This document shows positions 26,401-38,400 of a stretch of 64,000 bases of DNA, piece by piece. Below the pieces are notes generated by a model that saw only the letters and a program-made list of their open reading frames with translations, ran no database searches and had not been told where the DNA came from. This stretch comes from Bemisia tabaci (Eukaryota > Arthropoda > Insecta > Hemiptera > Aleyrodidae). A program made the translations under genes and the position numbers. The stretch lies in assembly GCF_918797505.1 (NCBI RefSeq), contig NC_092794.1:868001-932000 (forward strand). Direction: 5' to 3'. Each line of letters opens with the position of its first letter. The stretch's first letter is position 1.

Positions 26401-29400
26401 TTCATACATTTTTTGCCTACGGGCAAAATTAAGCGCGCTGGCGGGCGCCGAACTTTGAAAAATGAGCGAACATTGCGGGGTTTTTTTTGCGGTTTTTGCT
26501 GTATGTCTCCTTTTTTACCCGTCTGCAGAGTAATTTCTGGACAAATTAAGTGAAGATAATAAAATTCACACTGAGTTCCATGAATCGATGTGAAAAATAA
26601 GCAGCCCAACACATTGCAGTGTTGCCAAAATTACCTAAAATTGTTCGTTGGCGGTTTTGGACCATTAATTGCCTTATTATCCGTCTATTTGTTTAGTCTC
26701 CATTTTGTAAAGCGGGGATAATGAATCGCAATCAGCGAAAAGGAGGATGAAATAATTCTTTGTCACAATTTTTTTCATCAGAATGAGGTGGAAACACTTC
26801 AGAGGGTCGTGCGTCCACTAAAGTGCTCTATCGTGACACTTGTAGTGAAGTTGCGCCAGGACATCGAGCTCCTTGAAAATGGCATAGATCGAACAATGCA
26901 AAGTATGAAATTAGTTTGGCAATTAATATAAAATCGATTAACTTCATTTTATATAAAAGTAACGTACATATTAACGATGAAAACATTGCTACCCGGGATT
27001 TTTGCAGGCTATAGCCCCTTTCATGGCTTAATTGCCTGGACTAATGGACCACTTTCAAAATTTTACGCGCATGTCACCCGAAGATGTTCTCTGCCATTTT
27101 CTAATAATAATAACACAAATCACCACAAAACATGAAATAAGAGAGCACACGTGCGTCAAGAACAGCGCAGAGTAGGCGCGACCGTCCACACTGGCGAATG
27201 CCTCGGCGCGAATTTCCTTAGATGTGCGTTGAAAAACCGACAAGGAGCCTGAGCACGGCCGCACCGCATGAGCGCCGTTCGCGGATGCTCATTCGATGCG
27301 TCGCACTATGGTCCAATAGCCCGATTTAAGCGGCAATAAATCGGAAAAATGAAGTTTGGAAAAAGTTCGATTTCAATACGTAGATCGATAGTACATACTC
27401 TAAAGAAGACTCCTGTAAAATATCATCTAGATTGAAACACTAATAAAGATGTGACAAGCCTGGGAAGTGCGGCGCGCGGAGCACTTTTGAGTACGCTTCC
27501 AGTTACCGAGCGGCAGTGCTGTGTTTAAGGTCTTGTTTTCGTTGTTTCACCGTAACTGAAAGTGTTTGGGTACTTGATTTACAAAATATAAGGTAATTTC
27601 TAGATGTTCCATGCTGAAACAATTCTTTTTTATCATGTCTAATGCTCTAGATTAACCCTTAGACATAGTCAATTTTTTCGATAAAATCGCAAAAGTATGA
27701 CCCAAAAAATATACTTTGCACCTCTGAGCACCTCGTAATTTTACTCGGAAGTTATTGTCAAGACTGTAGACTACCTTTTAGTCTGAGTGGCAGAACCATA
27801 GTCCACCATAGCCTCAAGTTATTTCTCATGAAAAATGACGTTTTCGCGTTTCTTAGCAGTCACTACTATTAGCTATCATATGCCATTGACCATGCATTTT
27901 ATCATGTTCCACTCTCATATTCTATCAAAACAGATGCCTTAGAGCCTAAATCTGCCCAGGCAGAATAATACGAGTTGATGGGGCTGATCGGAAGGAATTG
28001 AAACTTATGCTCAAGAACAGCGAAGAATCGCCTCAGGAGGCAATTTTAAAGGTCCCGTAAAAGTTTTTTTTTGACGTTTTACCATGTTTCAAACATATAA
28101 TCTATCAGAATGGATACATGTAGGCTCAAGTTTAACTTGGCAGATGAAAACGCGTTCAAACGGATCGGAACGTTTGATTGGAGGGACTTGAAAGGAAGGC
28201 TCCCAAGCGATGAAATCGTCTTAGGAAGCTACTTTGAGGTCCCGCAAAAGTTTTTTTTTGACGTTCACCCATGTATCAAACACATAGTCTATCAAAATGG
28301 ATATATTTAAGCTTAAGTTCAGCTTGGCAGACGAAAACAAGTTCAAACGGCTGATCGGTGGAACTTGAAAGTAGGCCTCCGCAGCCATGAAACTTTGAAG
28401 TATTATCCTGAGCTGTCTTTTTCAAGTTCCCTTGACAGTAGTGTTCGACGAAGTTCTACTTTTAGCTTCTTATAGTCCATCCAATGTAAAATTTAATTGT
28501 GAAGCTTAAAAAAAAAAAATAATTCCTCCGAGGATCGAACCCGGGACCTAAGATTTTCGGGATAGACACGGTGTCCACTACACCACCGCGGTATCGATGA
28601 AATTTCGCCTCAATTTAAGGTTTTTGCACAAATTATACCGCAGTTATAAAAAAGTATAAAAATGTTACAAATTGATTTTTTTCTGAAAATGTTAGCATAT
28701 TTGCACTCAGCGACCCAAAAAACCCCTGAAAACTCATGTTGCAAGGTATAAACATACATATCTGATTTAATGCCGCTTAAATCGGGCTATGGGACCATAG
28801 TGCGTCGCACCGTCCACATTCCCGCGCATTCGTTGCGCGGGTTATTCGCTGCGCTGTTCGGTGCGGCCGCGCTCGGCAGTGAATACGCACCTCAAGGATG
28901 GGCCTCAGTCAGTGCAGAGCGCGAACCTTCATTTCGAACCCTAAAGGACCTGCCTCTCAAATATGACTCTAGAAACCTGTGGTGGTTATCTGGTAGAAGT
29001 TTACGAATTTTGTAAAGGAGGCCTTCGTGGTGGACTCGGTCGAAAGCCTGGCTTGCATCTAGAAAAACGCAAGAGCATACTTTTCCCTGTTCTAATGCGT
29101 TTTCGGCTATACTCACAACTCTGTGGATTTGTTCTAACGTGGAATGACGACTCCTAAATCCGAACTGATGGTTCGGGATAATTTCTCTCTCATCAATCAG
29201 GGGAAGGAGGCGTTTCAAATATACCCTTTCAAATAATTTCCCCAGAATAGAGAGACGGGAAATAGGTCTATATGAGGAAGCTTCGTATAAAGGCTTACCT
29301 GCGCGAAAGTAAATTCGGCGATAGTACGTGGTATTCGCTTGAGAGTCCTGGCAGAAGCCAGAGAGCCAACCCTACCGGCGAATGCCTTTTTGCTGGGCTC

Positions 29401-32400
29401 GAATGGGCGCTTTGCCGCAGGGATCCTTCGTTTCTCCTCACAGTCACAAAAAAAAATTCGATTTAGCGGATTTCTTTTTAGTTTTCTCGCTGTCGTTTAA
29501 TTTAATCTGGGCATTTCTAATTTTTTTTTCCGTGCCTCAATGGTTGGATGAACGGGAAGGCACGAGTAGGACTCAACACGTAGCCACCTCCCCGTGGTGG
29601 ATCCTGGGTAGTTGCGTAGAGAAGTCACGAAATTATGACTTTCAACTTGCAGAGAGCTACGGACTGAAAATTTAACCAAGTTTTTCATAATATCTCCAGG
29701 CCAAAGTCGAACCATTTCTCTGTCGGGGAAGTTTCTTGGGGTTTACGACACTTTTTAGGGGGGGGGGGGGGAGCCCAGGAGGAAAAAACTGGACCGGAGA
29801 AGAATGGGGTTGACATGCCACGCCACCGCTGCGCTGGTACCTTATCAGTGCAGTGGACGGATGGAAGCGTGCAGACAACTCAAAGCGGAGATCGGCGCGG
29901 CGCCCGAATTATTGTCGGTGCGCGCGCATCGTTGAATTGCTCGTAACTCCCTTTCCCTCCGTTTCCCTAGGAGGTAGGTAGGAAACAGAAAAGAACGAAT
30001 AATACACTCGACAGTTGTTTGTTTGATTTCAAGAGGAGGCATCTGACGATGCATTCTAATTTTACAAAAATCGACCATGAAACAACATGAAAAATGGCAT
30101 CATTACAAGTTAAAGAGCCATGCACAAAGTGGCCCATTTTGGGGCCCTCGAAATTGGGGTCGAAGTGAGGTTTTTTTCATCCTTAGGGTGACCCTTTACA
30201 CATACTAAAATTTCAGATTGAGTATCTATACGCACCGTTTTCGAGTTATGGGGGGGCAAAGTCCCCGATTTTCACCCATTCTTGCAGGTGTTTTAATGTC
30301 GAACTCCGGCTGTTACGAGGTACCAGATCTAGATATTGAAGCGCGGTTTGCGATGATTTGTTCAGCTATTCCTGTAGTATTTTTCCACATCTTTCACAAA
30401 GCCCCAAATGGTTTTTCGGGAGGCGGGGAGGGGGGCTTTATTCATACTATAATGACCGTAAGCGCATCTTACTGACTTTACTTTGTTCTCTTCTCTCCAC
30501 GCCGCGGTCACGATGGTATTTTCTGTTGGGGATTTTTTTTCTTCTTCTTCACATTTTACCAATTTTTATGTCCTCCCCCTCTTTTCCCATTTTTACCCCC
30601 TCCCCCGCAATCCAAACACTTCCTCTCAAGTGCCTCTTCCTGTAAGGCAGATATGACGGGGTCATAAGAGGGGGATTATATTTCTTTCTTTACGATTGAT
30701 AAACTCTGGCCCAACTTACTTCTCCCTTACAGGGCCCTCCTTACCCCTGTATTATCCCCCCCCCCCCTGCCCGATCCACTTTACTTGAAGTACTTTGCTC
30801 CCTCCGCAGCAGAAATGACGATGTTTCTGGCAAATAATGTTTTACTTATGTTTAGGTACTGAAATACTGAATACATGGGAGCCACCCTCCTACTCTTCTC
30901 CATTATTACCCCTCTACTTCCTCTTCCCCTTCCCCTCTTGTTTGTCCCTCTTTTGCCTCGTTCTCTTTACTTTTCACTTTTCTTCTACTTTTTACTACTT
31001 TTTTGTGGGAGTAATATGGTCACGTGAAGAGAAAGTGGAAGAGAATGTACCTAGGAAAGAATAAATCAAACATAGAAGTGGAAAGAGAAACGTGAAAAAT
31101 ATGAATAAGAAACAATTCTTCACAGGAAACATCGTCATTTCTGCTGCGGAGGGAGCAAAGTACTTCAAGTAAAGTGGAGCGGGCAGGGGGGGGATAATAC
31201 AGGGGTAAGGAGGGCCCTGTAAGGGAGAAGTAAGTTGGGCCAGAGTTTATCAATCGTAAAGAAAGAAATATAATCCCCCTCATATGACCCCGTCATATCT
31301 GCCTTACAGGAAGAGGCACTTGAGAGGAAGTGTTTGGATTGCGGGGGAGGGGGTAAAAATGGGAAAAGAGGGGGAGGACATAAAAATTGGTAAAATGTGA
31401 AGAAGAAGAAAAAAAATCCCCAACAGAAAATACCATCGTGACCGCGGCGTGGAGAGAAGAGAACAAAGTAAAGTCAGTAAGATGCGCTTACGGTCATTAT
31501 AGTATGAATAAAGCCCCCCTCCCCGCCTCCCGAAAAACCATTTGGGGCTTTGTGAAAGATGTGGAAAAATACTACAGGAATAGCTGAACAAATCATCGCA
31601 AACCGCGCTTCAATATCTAGATCTGGTACCTCGTAACAGCCGGAGTTCGACATTAAAACACCTGCAAGAATGGGTGAAAATCGGGGACTTTGCCCCCCCA
31701 TAACTCGAAAACGGTGCGTATAGATACTCAATCTGAAATTTTAGTATGTGTAAAGGGTCACCCTAAGGATGAAAAAAACCTCACTTCGACCCCAATTTCG
31801 AGGGCCCAAAAATGGGCCACTTTGTGCATGGCTCTTTAATAAATCCTCCAATTTCATGACGTATTCGAAAAAAAAGTATTATCAGAAATCTTTCACGCAC
31901 ACCGCACTTTAAAATCATTTTCCGTTCGATCGATATGGAATTTTACGGTTTTACACTTGGCAATGCTGCTGAAAGGAAAAAAATTCGTTGTAGGCATTGA
32001 CATTTTGCGAAAAGGAGTGTCCAATAGAGAAGAATAACATTCAAGAAATGGGCCTATTGCAAACTTAAGCTATAACAAAAATTAGGGTTGTTTCGATCAG
32101 TAAGTGTCAAAAATCACGATGGCAAAGTTTGAAACGCACTTCTAACTCCACAATCTGCGTGAGAAATTTGCATATTTTTGAGCTTCCCGCTTCAAAAACA
32201 ATACTAAGGCACAGGTGAAAATTTCGTTAGAGTAGTCGTTCCATTCAACCGTTTCGCAATACCAAGTCAGCCAAGGCGGATCCTTATCAATGCGAAGACA
32301 TCGTGAATGTAAACTTGCCAGGTGGTTCACAAATGGTTAGAATCTCGTCCAGCACTTGTGTTTTGATGGATTGGTGTCGGCCATGTTGAATAATTATTGT

Positions 32401-35400
32401 GTAGTATCCTAGTGCACAGAGGTTGGATAGAAAGACACCACTGACGGAATGTTCAGCTGTGCCATAGAACCTTTTGTTTTTCAGGCGGGAAGCTCAAAAA
32501 AACGCGAATTTCTTACGCAGATTGTAAAGTTCGGAGTGCATTTCAAATGTTGCTAATACGCTCTTCGTAATTTTTGAGACACTAACTGATAGAAACAACT
32601 CTTTTTACTTTTTACTTTACTCGTGTCAGCCTATTTTCCCGCAACTAATGAAAAACCGGCACAGAAATGGCCATACTCTGTCTATAAAGGTACTCTAACA
32701 ACAACGTGTTTAAGTATTTTTTTTTTTTTAAGTGTGAACGTTAAAATTATCCTGAACCGGCTCAACTCACAAGGGGAGTGTACGATTTGACATCCTGCAG
32801 CCTAATTGTTGAGATTTATGTCGGTACGACAAGAATCAAAAATCGATACATTACACGGCGCAGATAGGGTTATGTCTTGTCCTATCTTGCCGACATAGCC
32901 AGTTAAAGTTTCAACAATCAGGCTGCAGGGATTCGGTTCATTTTGCTTGTACATGTAGAAGAGACAAACTTAAGGTTGGCTCATTTTTTTTTAACCGTCA
33001 CCCCCCAACCGTTCTCGAGATATCGATTTTTACATTTACAATTTTTGCACGTTTCCGCGGGGTGTGCCGGCGAGTTAACTGAGCGCCGGCAAGCCGCACA
33101 AAGCGCTCTCCCTGTGAGCGCCGATCAAGATGAATACCTATCTACCGACTTGACCGGCGGCCCTCTCCAACCGCTCTGTAGCCGAGTGATAGGTAGCGCG
33201 CTTGCCTTACTCAAGTCGTCGTGGATTCGATTCTCTCCCCGTGGCTCTAATTTTGATACATGTCTCAAGGCTGTTTTACATGTTTTATTTATTTTTATCA
33301 CATAAACTGTTTCTCATTTCTTCTCTTTATGCTCCTTCCCGATTTCAATGCATGTTTTTTAATGAGTGCTTATTTCTTTTATTAAATTTCTGTGTTGTTT
33401 TTTTCCGCTCATTTCTTTTGTTTGCTACGAAAACACAGCCTTTAAAAACATACATATAATGCCATAAGAAAAATATAAATATATGTTGCAGGCTGAAGGT
33501 CAAATCCGGCATTTAGGCAAATGGGCAAATTTAATCGAAAACGTAGATTTGCTATTTGCCTAGGCATTTGACTAAATGACGAGGCAATTACATAAAAGCC
33601 TAGGCATTTGCGTTAACGCCGAGGGCACGTTAGGCAAAAAGGCAAATGATGTTCCTTTTCAGGCAAATAGTCAAAATCTGAGAAAAAGTCAATTTGCAAT
33701 AATCCAAAAAACCACGGCCAAAAAAAAAAAAAAGAAAAAAAAAAAGTCTGTACCTTAAAAAGAATGGGGCAGTAGCATTACTTGTTCGAGCACGCGATGG
33801 GTTGGTGGCACTTGCTGGAACATTTCCTCTGATTTTTGAAGCAAGAACATCGTTTGGTCGCACATTGATTTTTACTGGCTTGGCAATTACACTTGACAAA
33901 GCCTTGCCCTTCAAATAATGAAACGCCAGAAACTGCTTCGCGGACCGACACTAGCTTATCCCTCGGAACCTGAGATATTTCAAATTTTATTGCCTCTACT
34001 TGTTTCAATTCTTCCCGCGAACACCAACTTTTGATGACACCTGCGGGTGTTCCAATTTGGTAAACATTATTGCGGACGTCAAGAACAATTCCTTCGATGT
34101 TTTTTGGGTCCAACGGACCACGATCAAATTTTGAAAAGTTCAAAATAATTGTATCTTCCACTTTTAAAGGTGTGAATCATTTCGAACTTCTTTCTGTCAT
34201 TTTTTGAGCTGCAACTTTTTGTCGTAGATGGACTTCCGCTCTTGTTGTGCGTATTTCTGCCTCGCCATGACAATACTTACAAACGAATGGTTGGTCGCCG
34301 TCTTCATTACCACACTCTTGAAGACATGAATTATCGCAAGAGCTGCATTTTATTAAGCTACCAGGCTTTTGACAAGAGGAGCATTGGGATTGATCACCAC
34401 ACACATTCTGAGTAGGCTCGGAGCTCGACGTTGCAGTTTCAGCTACTTTGTGAGCCGGGCTGGAGCTTGGTGTCACCTTGACCTCATTAAGAACACAGTT
34501 TACTATTTGCCTAATCAGCCTTCGGCATTTGGTCAAATCTTCAGGCATTTGCGCAAATGCCTAGGCAATCGACGAATTTCAATGATTTTTACCATTTCTT
34601 TTCTATTTGCCCAGGCATTTGCCTAAATGCCGAATTTGACCTTTAGCCTGCGACATATATACCGGCCAGATCACAATTTATCACTAACAATGGATCATAC
34701 GCCTTGGATTTTTTCCTCTTTAAGAATTTGTTCAAAATTTGGTTTATTTTTGGATTTTATGTAGCGCACTACTTTTCGCCTCCTGATCCCGTGCGCTTTT
34801 TTAAATTTTGCTCCCCATCCTAAAGAAGCAGTGAATTTATAATGGGGCCCGATTGAAGGGACTGCATTTGCTAGACCGAACGCTAACAGATTACGCGTAG
34901 TTACGGGTTGCCTCATTGGACGAGCTTCCTTAAGAAATGAGCGAAAAAAAAGAAAAGAGAGAAAAAAAACAACAAAGAAATTTAATAAAAGAAATAAGCA
35001 CTCATAAAAAAAATGCATCGAAATTGTGATGGAGCATAAAAAGAATGAATGAGAAACAGTACATGTGATAAAAATAAATAAAACATGTAAAACAGCCTTG
35101 AGACGTGTATCAAAGTCAGAACCTTGGGAAGAGAATCGAACTGAGAATTGAGTGGAAGGCGAGCGCGCTACCTACTACTCGGCTACAGAGTGGTTGGAGA
35201 GAGCCGCTGGTCAAGTTGGTAGGTATTCATCTTGACCGGCGCTCATAGGGAGGGCGCGCGGCGCTTTGTGCGGCTTGCCAGCGCTCAGTTAACTCGTCGG
35301 CACACCGCGCGGAAACGTGCAAAAATCGTAACTGTAAAAATCGATATCTCGAGAACGGTTGGGAGGTGACGGCTAAAAAAAAATGAGCCAACCTTAAGTT

Positions 35401-38400
35401 TGTCTCTTCTACATGTACAAGCAAAATGAACCCAATTTCAGGATGTCACATCGTAGACCCTTGTCCTGTCCCTGCATTATTATAAGGAAAGCTTCAACAA
35501 AGTTCAACTATTTTTACATATTTAACGTAATACCTAAACCTAATCACGGAGTACATTCTGTTTTGACGTTAAACATGACTTCAAATTTTTTCTTCCATCA
35601 AAACAAGCAGAAATCTCAACTCAGTCCCCGTTTTCTCAACTCAGTCCCGTAAGAGTAGTATTCCATGAGCGAGGGGGGGGGGGGGGGGGGGGGGCTGACA
35701 ATGAGTTGAGAAATGGGGACTGAGTTCTTTAAAGTATGAAAAACTTCTTTTTTTCCCTGATTCCCCTCGTTTTCTCCCTCCTCACTCCCTCCCCCTTCAC
35801 CCTCTTCTCTTGTCTCCCAGTCCCCCCCTCCCGATTTCCTCTTAGACACTCTTTCCATTACATCTATCTCTCTATCACATTCATTTCCTCTCAAATCAGT
35901 CCCCATTTTGATATGGCTTAATTTTGACAGAAATATGAGTTCCTCTAGCACCAAAACGGATTTGTTACAACTAATATCGATGTAACACCTAAAAAAAATT
36001 GAATGTATTCTATACAAAAATCCACCAGGGAAATGAAGAAATTGGCAGGAAGAAATTTAGATATATTTCAGTTTTCCATCCCAAAATCTGCCCTTTTTTG
36101 GAGATAATTCCTTTCCTGACAATTTGGAGGCTTTTTTTAATGAAAATTCATTGCATTTACAACACATTTCCATGCAGTTTGAAAACATTTGGGAGGACAA
36201 TTATGTGAAATAAAGACAAAAAAGCAGAGGGACTGAGTTGAGATTTTATCCGGGTTCATAATTTCTGCCTGCCCAGCGAAAGACTGAAACTCTGTTTCTT
36301 GTAGAAACCATTATTGATTCCGTGTGCAAATTACGAGAAGTTTCAGAAAAACATGTCTGCCAAGGCGTCTTTAAGAGTTCATTTTTCGAAAATTTCGGAC
36401 TGAAATAGTAGAAATAGCAGAGAATTACCCTTAGACATATCACTTAACCCACAGCGCTCTAGCCACGGAATCAGGAACAGTCTAAACAAATGGCGGCCGA
36501 ATTTAGACCCTATGCAAACTAAATTGGGACCAGTTGGCTTGAGGTGATTTTCCAGCTGTTTTTGGAGCCTGCGACCTTAAAAATATGTAGCTCTAGTAGT
36601 GTTGTATATGTAACTGTAGTATGTAGTGTAGTGTAGTAGTTGAGTCTTCTCTTGGCGCCGTATTTGAAGTTTAAAATTTTATGGGGCCATTTAGGATGGC
36701 GGCCAAAATCGGCTGCCATCTTTTCGCAGGGCATTTCGCTGGGATGAGGGGTCTTTTTGACAATTTTTTTAAAAATTTAGAACTCAAAAAACATTAAAGT
36801 TGACACCTCACTAGAATTTTTGTGCCGTTAATAAAAATGTAAATTTTCAGCCACTACCTATCTTGTTTTTGGGACCTAAATCTCCAATTAAAAAAAATGA
36901 AAGACCAGATCAATGAAATAATTTTGACTATTTTACCTCTATATGCATTCATGAACAGAGGAGTGCACTGACTTTTCTTAAGTTTTTTCTCAGCAGGAGG
37001 AAGCTTGATGTCATTTCCATGGATATCCTGACAAAACAAATCGTTGGGCTGCATTCTTTCTTTTTGAACGCCTGAGGGGGCAATGTAAATGTGATCCCTG
37101 AAACAAGAAGGCAAGAATAATCAAAAATATTGTACATCTGTAGTCAAAAACATACTTAAATTACTTAGTAGCCAACAAAATAATCAGATCATTCCTGCTA
37201 AAAGCTAAAACTGAGCTTGATGTTACCATATAACTAGTTTGATATCCTCTTAAACGGGGGGGGGGGGGGGGGAAGATGTATTAAACTGCTATACTGTTAT
37301 TGATAAGTTAGCCTCAAATTTTTAAACGCTAAGTCGGGTAACTGAAAATCGTAAATTTATGAATTTTGAAGTGAACATTGTAGGAGGGCTGTGTAAATCA
37401 GTTTTGTGGTCTTCTCTACTGCATCATCCACTGTCGTGCCTCTGACGTGAGTATTTTGGAACAACGATTTCTACTGCTATTGTTCTTTCAACAGGTAGCA
37501 TTTTGATAGAGTTACGCAAACCAATCAAATCTATATTGCGGTGCTTCAGAATCTTACCTCCTATTTTAATTTAGAAAATTGGAGAAAGGGATCTCGCTTG
37601 GTCCATAAGTTTCTTTGGGGAGTGTGGCTAATTCGTCAAATGATTTGTTTGCTGGTTTCTCAGGCAACGGTTAAGTTCTTACCTCTGAATACACATCTGA
37701 AGATAGATCCAACTTTCTACGAGGCACCATTTTGGCACAATCCGCGAGAAGTGATCCCTCACTTCAGCACATCGAGTATGGTTTGGGTCGGTCGGGCGGT
37801 GCGTGTAAGTCACGTAAACAGAAAAACCGATCAGCATCCGAGCGACAGTCTTATCTCCGATCCCACACGCCTTTTCTTTCCACCGTTCTAATCAGTTTCT
37901 TTCTCTCTCTCACTCTATTGTCCTTACCAGACAGACACTCACTGCGTTTTAATTTTAGCCGACCTGTCCTAGAAATTATCGAAACTTCAATACCTAGCGT
38001 GCTTTGCAAAAACGGTAGCTCGTAGAGAGTTGGTGCAATGATGAGTTTTGATCGACATCCATTGACGAATTTAAAACAATAAAAACATTATTAAAAATCG
38101 ATTGTGGTACAATCCCATTAGGCGTGTGCAGGGTCCTTTGAATGGAAATCTCACGTGTGATGAAGCCTTTTCTTACGTACAGAAAACAAAAAATAGTTGA
38201 AAAACCTGTATTAACAATTTATGACCCGCAGAAACTCATTTTTGTAAACACTAATGCCTCACCTTGTGAAGTGGGCGCAGTCTTATGTCATCTTATGGCT
38301 AATTTTGACAAACCAGTCTCTCTGAAAATAGCAAAAACTGCACTTATGCGCCTTTTCCTCCAAGCCCCTTAATTGAGGGTATAAATATGAAACTGCAATT

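Larger units (their letters stand above)
27306..28800. mobile_element. Nested element with exact 9-bp target duplication TGCGTCGCA
   Basis: The TIR CTATGGTCC.ATAGCCCGAT is mirrored at 28800 over about 40 bp. TGCGTCGCA flanks it exactly at 27297-27305 and 28801-28809. A 9-bp duplication is characteristic of Mutator-like elements. The interior holds a 185-192 bp tandem repeat and a tRNA-like sequence, and no transposase. Confidence 0.82.
25926..28892. mobile_element. MITE (about 0.38 kb originally) swollen by two nested insertions
   Basis: The ends AGGTGCGTATTCACTGCCGA and its mirror TCGGCAGTGAATACGCACCT define the unit. Removing the elements at 25963-27043 and 27306-28800 leaves about 0.38 kb with GC-rich palindromic arms. 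It split a LINE RT. CAA lies directly outside both ends, a possible 3-bp target duplication. The element is non-coding. Confidence 0.8.
32774..35460. mobile_element. Foldback element with tRNA-like arms and CENP-B-type transposase relic
   Basis: Outer arms (about 32774-33440 and 34935-35460) pair, including TTCATTTTGCTTGTACATGT and its mirror. A hairpin MITE sits in the left arm only (32792-32931). The loop contains a transposase relic (34695-34920) and received the element at 33484-34655. Each arm carries a tRNA-like promoter segment. Confidence 0.75.

Noticed and set aside
28524..28593. Functional tRNA gene
   Set aside because: The B box and T stem are good, but the acceptor strands do not pair and no normal anticodon arm can be drawn. 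Kept only as tRNA-like.
30218..31731. Pairs of identical ORFs of 66, 85 and 95 residues
   Set aside because: They are the same arm sequence read twice in a palindrome; their composition is low-complexity and no domain is visible.
33576..33780. CRISPR-like array from repeated AGGCATTTG segments
   Set aside because: The repeats are short palindromic subterminal motifs of a transposon in animal DNA, with no regular spacing and no unique spacers.
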